Part shown: one piece after another, positions 6,211-15,549 of the stretch
Layout: every line of letters begins with the position of its first letter
How positions within the stretch are numbered: position 1 is the first letter of the stretch
Assembly (NCBI GenBank): GCA_016871515.1
Contig: VHDE01000058.1
Location: 1 to 32,139 of the forward strand
DNA from: Verrucomicrobiota bacterium
GTDB lineage: Bacteria > Verrucomicrobiota > Verrucomicrobiia > Limisphaerales > SIBE01
Direction: 5' to 3'
DNA: 32,139 bases
Made by a program: the position numbers and the translations under genes
Notes under the pieces: model-generated
What the model was told of the DNA's origin: nothing
The model's input: only the letters and a program-made list of their open reading frames with translations
Databases searched by the model: none

Positions 6211-8952
6211 TTACCTCGGTTCCTCCCGGCCCAGTGTCGACAGTGCATTGTCGGCGCTGGGTTTTTTTAATAGCGATCCCCGCCGTATTAGCAAATTGAG
6301 CAGTGTGGGAAGAAAGGTCAGGCCGGCAATCATGCAGGTCGCGACCCCTGTGGACATGACAATTCCGAGGCTTGCGATTCCCTGATGTTTTGCCGGGATC
6401 AAGCTGCCGAATCCGGCAATAGTCGTCAGCGCTGACACGAGCACGGCTTTCCCGGTGCTGCGCGCGAGAATGCTTGGGTTTTCCTCTTCGGCGAAACGAT
6501 TGAGGATATGAATTCCGTTGGTCACACCAATCCCGATTACTAACGGCAGCGTCATAATGTTGGCCGGATTAAAGGGGATATCAAATGCTCCCATCAAGCC
6601 GACCATCCAAACGGTCCCAATCACCACGGGGAACAGCGCCAAGAGTACGCTCGTGACACTTCGGAAGTGAACAAAGACCAGAATGGTGATCGCTCCCAGC
6701 GCGTACCACGCGGCTCGTTCGTAGCTTTCTTTCAGCAGGCTCGTGTACTCGTACAGTTGCACGGGAGTGCCAGTTACGTTTTCGTTGGCCGAGCGCAGTT
6801 GTTGGACGAATTCTTCCTGGTTGTCGCGCTGCCAGACGTTCTCTTTGGGATAAACTTGCAAGAGCAGCTTGCCGGTCTTGCCCACAAAACGGTTCCGCAA
6901 GGCAGCGGGGAGGTCTGCCACGGACAGAGCGGACGCATTGTCCTGATTTTTCAAAGCTTCAAATGTTTGTTGAATGTCCTCCAACAAGGCGCGTTGAAAT
7001 GCCGCGAGCTTCTGCGCATTGCGTTCTGCATCTCGACTATTCATAAGCCTGCGCAGATCCCCAATCGCTTGGCGCAGAGCTCGAAGCTGCGGCGCTAGCT
7101 CTTTCTCGCCAGCCTTCTGCGCTTCATTCGTGGCTAATCCCAAATAACTTTGCGTATAAAACAGCGTTTGACTGAGCTCCGCAAGGTTTACCGGTTCGTC
7201 GTCCGTTTCCTCAAAACGGATCGTTGCGATTTCATCTTTGATCCGGCTTATCTGATCCAGTTTAGCGTTCTGGTCTCCCGCGAGAAACCGGCTCATCGAT
7301 TCTACGCTTGCAACCGCCGGCAAATTCGTCAGCCGGGAATTCAGCGTCACAGCCTCCTCCAGAGAATCTGCAACTACGGCCCCGAACAAAACCGATTTCG
7401 AAGCTTCGTCGATCAATTTCCGCATGTAAACAACAGCCGGCAACCCTTCCGTTTGCATGTTCAGAAGATTGTAGTCGAAATAGACCTTTGGAAATTGGAT
7501 CAACGACAGTCCGGCTAGAACAACCGTGATTCCAACAACACAGCCCGGTCGCTCCAGCCAAAGCCTTTCGATCTGCGCTCTCTTATCCGTTGTTGGGGCG
7601 TTAGGGTGCTCAAGGGGCTTCGGCCCGCCTTGCCTCAGCAGCACGGGCAAAAACGTCATCATCGGAATTAGGCAGATCAACAAACCACCGCCAGTGATGA
7701 TGCCCATTTCCTGAATGCCTTTGAAGTCGGTTAACCCCATGGCAAAAAAGGCGCCTGCGGTCGTAAAACAGCCGGTGAATACACCAAGGCCAGTATTGAC
7801 CATGGCTTTATCCAGGGCTTCTTTCTCGGTCCGCCCGCGGCGGAGTTCTTCCTCGAAGCGCGTAATCAAATGGACCCCGAAGTCAATGGCCAAGCCAATC
7901 AAGATAGGAAGGAACGTGACCGTCAGAATATTCAAGTGTCCTACCGTAAGCGTTGTGTAGCCCATGGTATATCCGAGTCCGACAATCAAACTTGCTGTCG
8001 CCTTGATGGGCCGCCCCATCTCTCGGTAGCCGACAATAAAAATGAGCGCCACCACGATCAATGAGGCGATCGTGGCCACAGTTGAATCGATCTGTGATTG
8101 ACGCATCTCGTCGATTTCAAGCACGGACTCGCCGGTCACTCCCGCATTTACGCCCGGAACTTCCGCCTGCGTTTGCGACACCAAAGCGCGCAAGCGTTCC
8201 ACCGCGGCTGTTTCCACCGCCGGCTTGGCCGGACGCGCAGTGACTAAATACATTCTTCCATTGGCGTAAGTCAGGTATTGGCCAGCTTCGGCTTGTTTGC
8301 CTGCGTTAAAAAGAGCGGTGATTCCCGGAGCGGGCGGAGTGCCTGGACGATTCAGTGCATCGCGGGCCTGCTCCACAATCCGCGTCAACGCTGGAATCGC
8401 TTCGATCAGCGATTCCGTCTGTTCGTTTTGCTCCGGTTTCGCGCTCCGGAACTGTTGATTGATCTTTCGAAACAAGGCATTGAGGTTCGTAGCCTGGGCG
8501 AAATGCTGGAGGAACGGCCGATAATTCTGGAGAGTGCGCTGCAACTCCGCTAACTGTTCGTCCGATAAAAAAAGCAGGGCTTTCGGTCCCAGCATCTTCA
8601 AATCGCCTTTGTAGATAACATCGGTGAACAAGTTTGGCTCAGCTTCCAACTTGGCCCCCAACCGCTCGACGAACTGGCGGTTCTTCTCCATGTCCTCGCT
8701 TTCGACCACCGCCACCACCTCGTCCTGCGATGAAAACTCCTCTTTGAATCGGAGAAAGATTTGGTGGTACTTCTTATCGGCCCCGACCAAACTGTTTCGG
8801 CTCATGTCGAAATCGAGGTTTTCGACCGTGTAATAAACAGAAGCAATGAACAGAAGGATCTGCGGGTAAAAAAAGTAACGAGGATAACGGAAAACGTAAT
8901 CAGCTAACTTCCGCAGGAAGCGTGCCGCAAAACTGTCAGTCAGCGTTTGCAT
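6211..8952 (-). CDS. RND/MMPL-family lipid exporter, HpnN-like
   Basis: The protein (913 aa) has the duplicated RND layout: TM1 (about 26-44), a large periplasmic domain (about 45-285), five TM segments (about 288-445), a second TM start (about 465-485), a second periplasmic domain (about 490-740) and five TM segments (about 745-890). The first half has an Asp in the TM4-like motif GLAIDFGVHLITRFEEE (about 350-366), typical of proton-driven MMPL/HpnN proteins. The equivalent site in the second half reads GVTNGIHILNRFAEE (about 807), without the Asp. HpnN moves hopanoids and MmpL proteins move other lipids to the outer envelope. No hopanoid synthesis gene is in the window, so the substrate is open. 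It is followed after 36 nt by the strand-repeat protein. Confidence 0.85.
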   Translation of the reverse strand: MQTLTDSFAARFLRKLADYVFRYPRYFFYPQILLFIASVYYTVENLDFDMSRNSLVGADKKYHQIFLRFKEEFSSQDEVVAVVESEDMEKNRQFVERLGAKLEAEPNLFTDVIYKGDLKMLGPKALLFLSDEQLAELQRTLQNYRPFLQHFAQATNLNALFRKINQQFRSAKPEQNEQTESLIEAIPALTRIVEQARDALNRPGTPPAPGITALFNAGKQAEAGQYLTYANGRMYLVTARPAKPAVETAAVERLRALVSQTQAEVPGVNAGVTGESVLEIDEMRQSQIDSTVATIASLIVVALIFIVGYREMGRPIKATASLIVGLGYTMGYTTLTVGHLNILTVTFLPILIGLAIDFGVHLITRFEEELRRGRTEKEALDKAMVNTGLGVFTGCFTTAGAFFAMGLTDFKGIQEMGIITGGGLLICLIPMMTFLPVLLRQGGPKPLEHPNAPTTDKRAQIERLWLERPGCVVGITVVLAGLSLIQFPKVYFDYNLLNMQTEGLPAVVYMRKLIDEASKSVLFGAVVADSLEEAVTLNSRLTNLPAVASVESMSRFLAGDQNAKLDQISRIKDEIATIRFEETDDEPVNLAELSQTLFYTQSYLGLATNEAQKAGEKELAPQLRALRQAIGDLRRLMNSRDAERNAQKLAAFQRALLEDIQQTFEALKNQDNASALSVADLPAALRNRFVGKTGKLLLQVYPKENVWQRDNQEEFVQQLRSANENVTGTPVQLYEYTSLLKESYERAAWYALGAITILVFVHFRSVTSVLLALFPVVIGTVWMVGLMGAFDIPFNPANIMTLPLVIGIGVTNGIHILNRFAEEENPSILARSTGKAVLVSALTTIAGFGSLIPAKHQGIASLGIVMSTGVATCMIAGLTFLPTLLNLLIRRGSLLKKPSADNALSTLGREEPR

Positions 8953-8973
8953 TGACCAAGCGCGGATATCCTC

Positions 8974-9107
8974 GCAGCGCGGAGTTTCACCCTGCTGTAT
9001 CGCAGATTTTCAATCTGCATTGCGCGCGCACGAACCGCAGCGCTCGATAAAGCGGGCATGCTGTCGACTGCAAGTCGGCGATACAGCAGAGTGAAACTCT
9101 GCGCTGC
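8974..9107. repeat. BIME-like palindromic element (element C)
   Basis: Two 30-nt arms (8974-9003 and 9078-9107) are inverted copies with about two mismatches; the left arm begins GCAGCGCGGAGTTTCAC. Small hairpins follow each arm inside (GCAGATTTTCAATCTGC at 9002-9018; CGACTGCAAGTCG at 9065-9077). The segment 9065-9105 is identical over 41 nt to 24673-24713 (element F). It lies between the start of the RND gene and the stop of yebC; no gene is seen in the rest of this 243-nt gap. Confidence 0.82.
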
Positions 9108-9195
9108 GTTCCAAGACGCGTCTGCCACAACTGGATAATAGTCATTTTTCGTGGCACGCATTTGGCCATGTCAACATTGATTGAAATCAGCATTA

Positions 9196-9933
9196 CTAAG
9201 CCGTCCCGTCCGGGAACTCTGCATTAGTATAGACTTCCTTCACATCCTCATGATCCTCCAAGGCATCGATGAGTTTCGAAACTTCCGTGACGCTGCCGGG
9301 ATCCTGCAGCGGCACCGTCAAAGTCGGCAGCGATGTGATTTGAGCCACTTCACATTTGATTCCCTTTGCTTCGACTTGCTTATGTACGGTTTCAAATTGC
9401 GCCGGCTCGGTCAAAATCTCATAACCTTCAGGCTCTGCTTTGAAATCCTCCGCGCCCGCCTCTAAAGCCACCTCCATTAATTGATCTTCATTGGCCGCCT
9501 CGCGCCGCACGATCATCTGGCCTTTTCGCTGAAATAATCTTGTGACAGCGCCGGAACTGGCCATTGACCCACCATTCTTAGTCAGCAAGCTTCGAATCTC
9601 GGACGCCGTGCGATTGCGATTATCAGTCGAAAGCTCGACGAGCAAAGCCACGCCATGCGGTCCGAACACCTCGTAGGTCAATTCTTCGTAATTAGCGCCT
9701 TCGCCTCCTCCAGAGCCTTTCTTAATGGCTCGTTCGATATTATCCGAAGGCATATTAGCACCACGGCACTTGAGCAAGACCATACGCAGCCGCGGATTCA
9801 TATCCGGATCGCCGCCGCCTTGTTTGGCGGCGATTGTGATCTCCTTCGACAACTTCGAGAAAATCCGCCCGCGTTTTGCATCAATCGCGCCCTTAAAATG
9901 CTTTACCTTCGCCCATTTACTATGTCCTGCCAT
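9196..9933 (-). CDS. yebC: YebC/PmpR family protein
   Basis: The protein (245 aa, the usual family length) starts with the family hallmark MAGHSKWAKVKH, followed by DAKRGRIFSKLSKEI. The middle has NMPSDNIERAIKKGSG, and the C-terminal part has YTNAEF. The three-domain fold and cytosolic location follow from the family. YebC proteins were described as DNA-binding regulators, and recent work links them to translation through ribosome stalling at proline stretches. The start is certain from the conserved N-terminus. It lies 33 nt after ybjQ on the same strand, so the two may be co-transcribed. Confidence 0.96.
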   Translation of the reverse strand: MAGHSKWAKVKHFKGAIDAKRGRIFSKLSKEITIAAKQGGGDPDMNPRLRMVLLKCRGANMPSDNIERAIKKGSGGGEGANYEELTYEVFGPHGVALLVELSTDNRNRTASEIRSLLTKNGGSMASSGAVTRLFQRKGQMIVRREAANEDQLMEVALEAGAEDFKAEPEGYEILTEPAQFETVHKQVEAKGIKCEVAQITSLPTLTVPLQDPGSVTEVSKLIDALEDHEDVKEVYTNAEFPDGTA

Positions 9934-9966
9934 AACTAAAAATACGCAAAATCAATCTAAACATCT

Positions 9967-10305
9967 CTAACTCGCCACTTCGACAAACACGGCCGTGCCA
10001 TAACATAAGACCTCGGTGATGCCAGCGCCAATCTCCGTCGCGTCGTAACGAACGCCAACCACGGCATTGGCTCCCAATTCGCCCGCGTGGGTCAACATTT
10101 GACGAAACGCGTCGTCCCGCGCTCGCTCGCACAGGCTCGTGTAGAGCGAGATGTTTCCACCAAAGATAGTTTGAATGCTCGCACCGATATTTCCCACAAT
10201 CGACCGCGACCGGACGATGATCCCGCGGACCACGCCAAACGATTTTGTTATCCTGTAGCCTGGCAATTCGAAGGTTGTCGTGGTCAAGGGATGCGTTGGG
10301 CTCAT
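9967..10305 (-). CDS. ybjQ: YbjQ family (UPF0145) protein
   Basis: The protein (112 aa) matches the YbjQ/DUF74 family. It has a [20 protein letters not shown] core, then [20 protein letters not shown] and [10 protein letters not shown], ending in a strand that carries a [10 protein letters not shown] motif. The family forms small pentameric rings and has been called putative heavy-metal-binding, but the role is not established. The Cys in LCYGTA is shared by many family members. It lies upstream of yebC on the same strand; no functional link is implied. Confidence 0.93.
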   Translation of the reverse strand: MSPTHPLTTTTFELPGYRITKSFGVVRGIIVRSRSIVGNIGASIQTIFGGNISLYTSLCERARDDAFRQMLTHAGELGANAVVGVRYDATEIGAGITEVLCYGTAVFVEVAS

Positions 10306-10375
10306 GCGCGGAAATTGAACACGAATTTGTCCGAGCCGCCAAAGCTAATTCTTAGCGCCTTCCGATCCCTGCGCA

Positions 10376-10532
10376 GTGAGCCCCTCTCCCTAACCCTCTC
10401 CCCGTCGGATGGGGAGAGGAAATACTTTTCGCGATGTGCCATTGGCTCACTTTTTTGGTGAAAGCAAACGTGATCCACAGCTCTTTTCCCTCTCCCCATC
10501 GGATGGGGAGAGGGTTAGGGAGAGGGGCTCAC
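10376..10532. repeat. BIME-like palindromic element (element D)
   Basis: Two 44-nt arms (10376-10419 and 10489-10532) are inverted copies, 42 of 44 positions matching; the left arm begins GTGAGCCCCTCTCCC. The inner half of each arm is itself a hairpin (CTCTCCCC...GGGGAGAG). The CCCTCTCCCTAACCCTCTCCCC type of repeat is widespread in many bacterial genomes. It lies between ybjQ and the PHP-family hydrolase, with no ORF inside. Confidence 0.85.
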
Positions 10533-10558
10533 TGCAACTGCATACTTACGGCTTAGGT

Positions 10559-12124
10559 TTACTCCGCGTTCGCCTTCGCCACGCGGTCCACCCAAAACCC
10601 TTCCGCCATCTCGTGATGCTTTAGAACGTCAATGGCTTGCTGGGCATTCTCGACCTTGACCCGTTGTTTCCGCTCGCGCGCCCAATCCAGAAAGAATTGC
10701 GCGGAAGTCTTGCTGATGCGTCGCTTGGCTTTGCCGATCTCGACATAAAATGGCGCCGTGGAGGCAAAACGAAATGTCTTTGGGTTATCCGCAATCGTTC
10801 GAACAAGAAACCAGCCGCTCGAGTCGAATTGCAGGCCGCCTAACTTTCCAGCCTTCTGCCATTCGTCGAATGGAACAGCGCGTTCCACTCGGCCGTTCTT
10901 GATTATCTCAATCGATGAGATCGGGTCCCGAGTAGTGATGGCGGCTTCGATCTCAATGCTGAGAGGCTTGCCATCAGGCGCGACGAACACGTGGCCCGGC
11001 AGTTCGCCATTGGCGCGACAGCGTAGCAGCGGCCCATTCGATACGAACGATCGGCCCGCACGCAGCCCTTTCCACCAGCTGTCGTAGCTGAATCCTTTGT
11101 CCAAGAAGACATAAACGCGATTGTACCCAATTGGATTCGGCAAGACTCCTGAAGCGCTCCCAGCCGATGGCGGAATGCGCAGTCCGCTATCGAGAATGTG
11201 ATAATAGATTTCTTGCGTCCAAAAGCCGTTGCCCCGCGGTGGCGGCAACCGCTGCGCATCGCGTGGCCTGCCCCACGCCTCATTGGCCAACATTGTATCG
11301 CGGCACATGTGATTATTGGCGAGACCGATTGAATCGATTTCACCGCTCGCCAGCCAAATCGGGACATCCCACCAAAATGGCTTTTCAATATCGATCCATG
11401 CGCCTTGGTGCCTCCGGGCTTCGGCCAGAAATTGCATCGGCGAGGGATGTTCGCGGGTAGCGCCTGTAATCTGAAGTGGCTCCTTGAGATTGAAGTAGAG
11501 CAAAGCACCACCTTCCCGTTCGTCCTCGCCTCCCATGAGATGATAAAATCGATCTTTGTCGAAATGGACCAGCGGCTTGCGCGGCAGCGCATTTGTCTTC
11601 CAAAGATTCTGATTATTCCACCACGTCATCACGGGCGCAACATGCAGATCTTCGGCCTGCATGAGCAACTCGACAGCTTCGACCGGCCTGTGGACGTGCG
11701 TTTCGCCGGACCACCAGCCTTCCGCGGCCATATCCGCCATTCGCTCCAACTCGAGCGTGAGCCGATCATTCGCATTCGTGCTCAATTGGAATGAACCGGT
11801 GGGAACGAAGTATTCGGGGCCGCGCTCCACCTCGTACGAGTAAGAACCCGCCGGCAGTTCGAGCTTAACCTTGCCGGGGCAAACGAAGTGATCGCGGAAG
11901 AACGGCAATTTCGGGGCGCGCACCGGTTTGCCCGCGCCATCTTTCAAGTGAATTCGGCAAGCCACGGGCTCGCGTGTGTCATGATCCAGCACGACAATTT
12001 CAATTCGGCCTTTCTCGGATTGAGCGAAGCATGGGCTCATGATGAGAAGGCCTAGTGTGGCAACAGCTAAGGAATGCATCTTGTTACTCATGGTCTTTTC
12101 GTTGTCCGGCAACAAGCCCGACAT
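10559..12124 (-). CDS. Secreted CehA/McbA-like PHP-family metallohydrolase
   Basis: The protein (521 aa) has a signal peptide whose hydrophobic run is SLAVATLGLLIMSPCFA, with likely cleavage near residue 35. An N-terminal beta domain follows (about 40-130; CRIHLKDGAGKPV, LPAGSYSYEVERGPEY). A PHP-like domain then begins at GWWSGETHVHR (137-146), whose THVH supplies metal ligands. This arrangement is typical of the CehA/McbA family, some members of which hydrolyse carbamates or other esters; the substrate here is unknown. ATG 12124 has a GGAG site 8 nt upstream and is used here. ATG 12091 (MSNKMHSLAV) would give a shorter signal peptide and is possible. The product is probably periplasmic. Confidence 0.85.
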   Translation of the reverse strand: MSGLLPDNEKTMSNKMHSLAVATLGLLIMSPCFAQSEKGRIEIVVLDHDTREPVACRIHLKDGAGKPVRAPKLPFFRDHFVCPGKVKLELPAGSYSYEVERGPEYFVPTGSFQLSTNANDRLTLELERMADMAAEGWWSGETHVHRPVEAVELLMQAEDLHVAPVMTWWNNQNLWKTNALPRKPLVHFDKDRFYHLMGGEDEREGGALLYFNLKEPLQITGATREHPSPMQFLAEARRHQGAWIDIEKPFWWDVPIWLASGEIDSIGLANNHMCRDTMLANEAWGRPRDAQRLPPPRGNGFWTQEIYYHILDSGLRIPPSAGSASGVLPNPIGYNRVYVFLDKGFSYDSWWKGLRAGRSFVSNGPLLRCRANGELPGHVFVAPDGKPLSIEIEAAITTRDPISSIEIIKNGRVERAVPFDEWQKAGKLGGLQFDSSGWFLVRTIADNPKTFRFASTAPFYVEIGKAKRRISKTSAQFFLDWARERKQRVKVENAQQAIDVLKHHEMAEGFWVDRVAKANAE

Positions 12125-12190
12125 TACATTGTCTCCACTTGTGAAGCAAAGCTAAGCGAATGGTCGGGCACGAATGATCATGACCCTGTG

Positions 12191-12305
12191 CCGGAGCGCG
12201 GACATGCCTGTCCGCAGCAGTTTTCGACCTTCCAGACCGCCACAGACTGGCCCAGTGCGTTTGGTCGGATGGACATTGCAGCGGACAGGAATGTCCGCGC
12301 TCCGG
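12191..12305. repeat. BIME-like palindromic element (element E)
   Basis: The 25-nt arms at 12191-12215 and 12281-12305 (left begins CCGGAGCGCGGACATG) are inverted copies with one mismatch, and the core of each is a hairpin (GCGGACA...TGTCCGC). The element starts 2 nt after the stop of the large cytochrome gene, so the hairpin may protect or end that transcript, but no T-run follows. Confidence 0.82.
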
Positions 12306-12307
12306 CG

Positions 12308-15300
12308 CTACCGCTCTTGCGGCAACAGCGCCCGATCAGGCTGCCGGAGGAATTCCAACAGGTCCGCCACATCTTGCTGTGTCATTCCTTGTTCCAATCC
12401 TTCCGGCATCGGTGAGGCTCCCTCCGCGCGTAATTCGATGAGATCGCGACGCAACAGTGTTGTGTCAGGCTCGCCAACACGCCGCAGAGTGACGCCGGTC
12501 GCGGTTTCACTCACCACCAATCCAGACAAATGTTCACCTTTGGTTGTGACCGCTCTGAAGTTAAGAAAATCCGGGGTGATCTGCCGGTTCGGATCGAGAA
12601 CATCCACGAGCAACGCTGCTTTGGGCCGAGATGCGACGCCTGAAAGGTCGGGGCCGACCTTGCCGCCTTGACCGAGAATCGCATGACAGTTCAAACAAAC
12701 TTTGGCAAACGTGATTGCGCCGTGGGCGGGGCTCCCGTGGAGGTTCAGCGCAGGTTGAAAACTGCGAATGAGCTCCTCTCGATCTGGCATCGTCCGGCCC
12801 TTCAACAATTTCTCGGCCTGTTCCTTCAGGGGAATATTCCTCAGTTGCCGCAGCCGTTGCCGAGTTGCCGCATCGACCTCGACGATTTCAATCTTTCCGC
12901 TTTCCAACGCGCCCAGGAGAGCAGCGGTTGAAGCATCGGACCGGAACGCGGCTGAAATAACTTGGCGCCGGGTCGTGGGGGACTGCTTGCCCCAGTTTTC
13001 GAACAGCGCCTCCGCTTGCGACTTGTCATTTGATTCAGCGATGGCGTTGATGGCGGCGGACTGGATGGAGACCGGTTGTTTTGGCTCCAACAGATTCAGC
13101 AACCGATTGCCAATTCGATCCGGCGCCACCTGGGCCAGAATGCGAACGGCAGCCAAACGAACGGTTAACGGATCGGTTTCGGAAATAGCCAGTGCTGCAG
13201 CGCTCTCGCATAGGTCCATAATCAACGACTGCAGCTGGGACCGAGCTCGAAGGCCTCCTTCGGCAGCACTACGTTTCGCGCGGCCGAGACCGTCGGCTAA
13301 TCCGGCAACCAGCATCAGCTGGCCGGTTGTCCGTGGTAAACTGGCAAGATGCGATACGACGTCGTTCAAGCTGCTGGCATTCGTGAACGTACTGAGACCC
13401 ACCAACTCGGCCACTTGCTGCAAATAACGTCCTTGCGCGTCCGTCGGGTTCGGCAACCAACGGCGGTTCTCCTTCAATAACTCTTGCAAAAGCGGCCATG
13501 AACTGTCCCGAACGCTGCTCAAGATGGCCGTTTCCTGCCATGTATCGCCAACGCCTTTACGCGCGAGCTTAGCCAGTGACTCCACAGAGTTGTCCAAATT
13601 TCCCAACGTCAGAGCGAGTTGAAACCGAACACGCGGGTCAGGATCGTCAATGGCTTGGACCAATCGCCGGCGCAGCGCCCGCAGTCGTGCGGGTGAGACC
13701 CCAGTGAATCTCGGTCCGAAGGCGGTTTCGGATTGTGCGTCTGCGTTCATTGGGTTCGAGGCCAACATTCCTCTACCGGCGATAAGCAGTTCAGCCAAGC
13801 GAATCGCATGTTCACGAACGCCCGGCTCCTTGTCTTGCAAAGCATTCATGACTATCTCAGCGTCTAACGAATCAAGTCCTTCCAAAGTCCACAGCGCGTG
13901 CACGCGCGCGAGGGGTGAACGCGATTTGCGCGCCAGATTCTGGAGCAGTGGAACAGCCGCACGATCCTGGCGCTCGACCAAAAGACGTTGTGCCGTGTCG
14001 CGCCACCACCCATTTTCGTTAGCCAAGTGCCTGACTAATTCTGCGCTTTGCAGTGGCGCTGGCATCGTCGCATTCCGTTTTGTGACCAATGTTTCGGCAT
14101 GCGGATTTGCCGCGCGGATTCGCCAAATTCGCCCATGCTCAGCCCCTTGCCGCCACGGTGGTTTGTCCCGCAGGCTTTCCGGCACCCACTGAGGGTGCTC
14201 GACGAATTGACGATAGAAATCAACGATATAAAGCGCTCCGTCGGGTCCGGTCGCGAAGTTCACTGGATGGAACCAAGAATCGCTCGAAGCGAGAAACTCT
14301 TTGTCCGTCTCGGCACGTTCGGCCACGAAAGTGACCCCTTTCGGCCGGAGCACGCGACGATGGACCAGGTTTCTCAGCGATTCGCCAACGAAAGCATTGC
14401 CGCGGTACGGTGAGCCGAGCGCGTCTCCGCGGTAGATCGTCAAACCGGCGAGAGCATTGAAGTGACTCGACGATTCGCTGTTGAAGACCCGGGGCGCAGG
14501 AGTAAGCGGGAAGACTCTTCCAGTGTCGTCCGCAGGGAGCAGGTTCGCGAGCGATTCTGTGGAAGCGAGATGCGGATTACGGTCCAGGTATCTTGTTGCC
14601 AAAACCGCATGGCGAATCGGAATTGTATTCCACGAAAGAAAACGACTGCCCCAGTCATCTCGCCCCAAACCAAATTGGCTCGATCCTGCAATGGCTTCGA
14701 ACTGCCCCGTCGCGGGCCGAAAACGAAAGTCGCGTCGGCGAATGGAAACGCCGTTGGTTGAAGGATCCGAAGGCCGGCGAATGTCGCCATCGCTGCGTCC
14801 GTTCGCGCCATAGACCCAGTTGTCCAATCCCCACAGCAATCCATTGACTCGGAGTTGCTGATTGCCCTGCCCGAAACCGGTCAATACCACACGGCGTTCA
14901 TCGGCTCTGCCGTCGCCGTTCGTATCCCTAAGATACAAAATGTCGGGCGCAGACGTAACCAAAACTCCGTTGTTCCAGGGCAACACACCATTGGGAAAGG
15001 CAAGCTGATCCGCGAACACGGTTGCCTTCTCGAATTTGCCGTCGCCATCGCCATCTTCGAGCATACGAATTTGGCCTCCCGTCGGTCCCGCAGGATAATC
15101 GATCATCTCCGCGACAAACATTCTGCCGCTCGCGTCCCAGGCGATCGCCACCGGGCTAATCACGAGCGGCTCGGCAGCAACTAAACTGACGGCGAGGGAG
15201 GGATCGGCAAGCTGGAACGAAGCGATTTCCTGTTGCGGAGTCAACGGACCCGGAGCAGCCACACTCTCCAGAATTGGCGCGACCAGGGATGCCGCCATGA

Positions 15301-15469
15301 TCACGACGATCACTTGGACTCGCAGAGCAAGATATCGAAGCGGACAAGAAGGTCCCGTCTTAATGCCGTAGGCTCGATGGTCTTTCTTTACAGCGTGCAA
15401 AATCATCGTCGTGTGAATGGCGACAAGACACCACGATGATCTGAGGAGGTCAAATTGAAATTGCCCCAT
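12308..15469 (-). CDS. PVC-type membrane-bound dehydrogenase with HEAT repeats and cytochrome c
   Basis: This large protein (1053 aa) has the typical planctomycete-verrucomicrobial architecture. There is an export signal near residues 45-72 (LALRVQVIVVIMAASLVAP). A beta-propeller-like dehydrogenase domain runs from about 80 to 460 (MFVAEMIDYP, FPNGVLPWNNGVLVTSAPD, NFATGPDGALYIVDFYRQ). A helical HEAT-like region follows at about 480-890. The C-terminal monohaem cytochrome c domain has CLNCH at 925-929, then GGKVGPDLSGVASR, with MPEGLEQGM offering distal Met candidates. It would act in the periplasm as an electron-transferring oxidoreductase; the substrate is unknown. The annotated start leaves a long pre-signal region. 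ATG 15406 or a later start is possible, since none has a clear ribosome-binding site. Confidence 0.9.
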   Translation of the reverse strand: MGQFQFDLLRSSWCLVAIHTTMILHAVKKDHRAYGIKTGPSCPLRYLALRVQVIVVIMAASLVAPILESVAAPGPLTPQQEIASFQLADPSLAVSLVAAEPLVISPVAIAWDASGRMFVAEMIDYPAGPTGGQIRMLEDGDGDGKFEKATVFADQLAFPNGVLPWNNGVLVTSAPDILYLRDTNGDGRADERRVVLTGFGQGNQQLRVNGLLWGLDNWVYGANGRSDGDIRRPSDPSTNGVSIRRRDFRFRPATGQFEAIAGSSQFGLGRDDWGSRFLSWNTIPIRHAVLATRYLDRNPHLASTESLANLLPADDTGRVFPLTPAPRVFNSESSSHFNALAGLTIYRGDALGSPYRGNAFVGESLRNLVHRRVLRPKGVTFVAERAETDKEFLASSDSWFHPVNFATGPDGALYIVDFYRQFVEHPQWVPESLRDKPPWRQGAEHGRIWRIRAANPHAETLVTKRNATMPAPLQSAELVRHLANENGWWRDTAQRLLVERQDRAAVPLLQNLARKSRSPLARVHALWTLEGLDSLDAEIVMNALQDKEPGVREHAIRLAELLIAGRGMLASNPMNADAQSETAFGPRFTGVSPARLRALRRRLVQAIDDPDPRVRFQLALTLGNLDNSVESLAKLARKGVGDTWQETAILSSVRDSSWPLLQELLKENRRWLPNPTDAQGRYLQQVAELVGLSTFTNASSLNDVVSHLASLPRTTGQLMLVAGLADGLGRAKRSAAEGGLRARSQLQSLIMDLCESAAALAISETDPLTVRLAAVRILAQVAPDRIGNRLLNLLEPKQPVSIQSAAINAIAESNDKSQAEALFENWGKQSPTTRRQVISAAFRSDASTAALLGALESGKIEIVEVDAATRQRLRQLRNIPLKEQAEKLLKGRTMPDREELIRSFQPALNLHGSPAHGAITFAKVCLNCHAILGQGGKVGPDLSGVASRPKAALLVDVLDPNRQITPDFLNFRAVTTKGEHLSGLVVSETATGVTLRRVGEPDTTLLRRDLIELRAEGASPMPEGLEQGMTQQDVADLLEFLRQPDRALLPQER

Positions 15470-15521
15470 CTTGCGGACGACTCGAAATCACCGCACCCGA
15501 ACGAGTGTCCGCACCCGGACG

Positions 15522-15542
15522 ATGCTGGAAATTCTCCAGCAT
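15522..15542. terminator. Perfect 8-bp hairpin downstream of the hydroxylase gene
   Basis: ATGCTGGA, a 5-nt AATTC loop and the exact complement TCCAGCAT form a stable hairpin 8 nt past the minus-strand stop at 15550. No U-run follows on the minus strand, so it is at best an atypical terminator or an mRNA 3' stabiliser. The rest of the 80-nt gap has nothing recognisable. Confidence 0.35.
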
Positions 15543-15549
15543 GTAGAAG

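Noticed and set aside
12768-14192. Plus-strand open frames of 180-219 residues opposite the large cytochrome gene
   Set aside because: They are low-complexity Arg/Ser-rich translations opposite a clear coding frame with family motifs; shadows of that gene.
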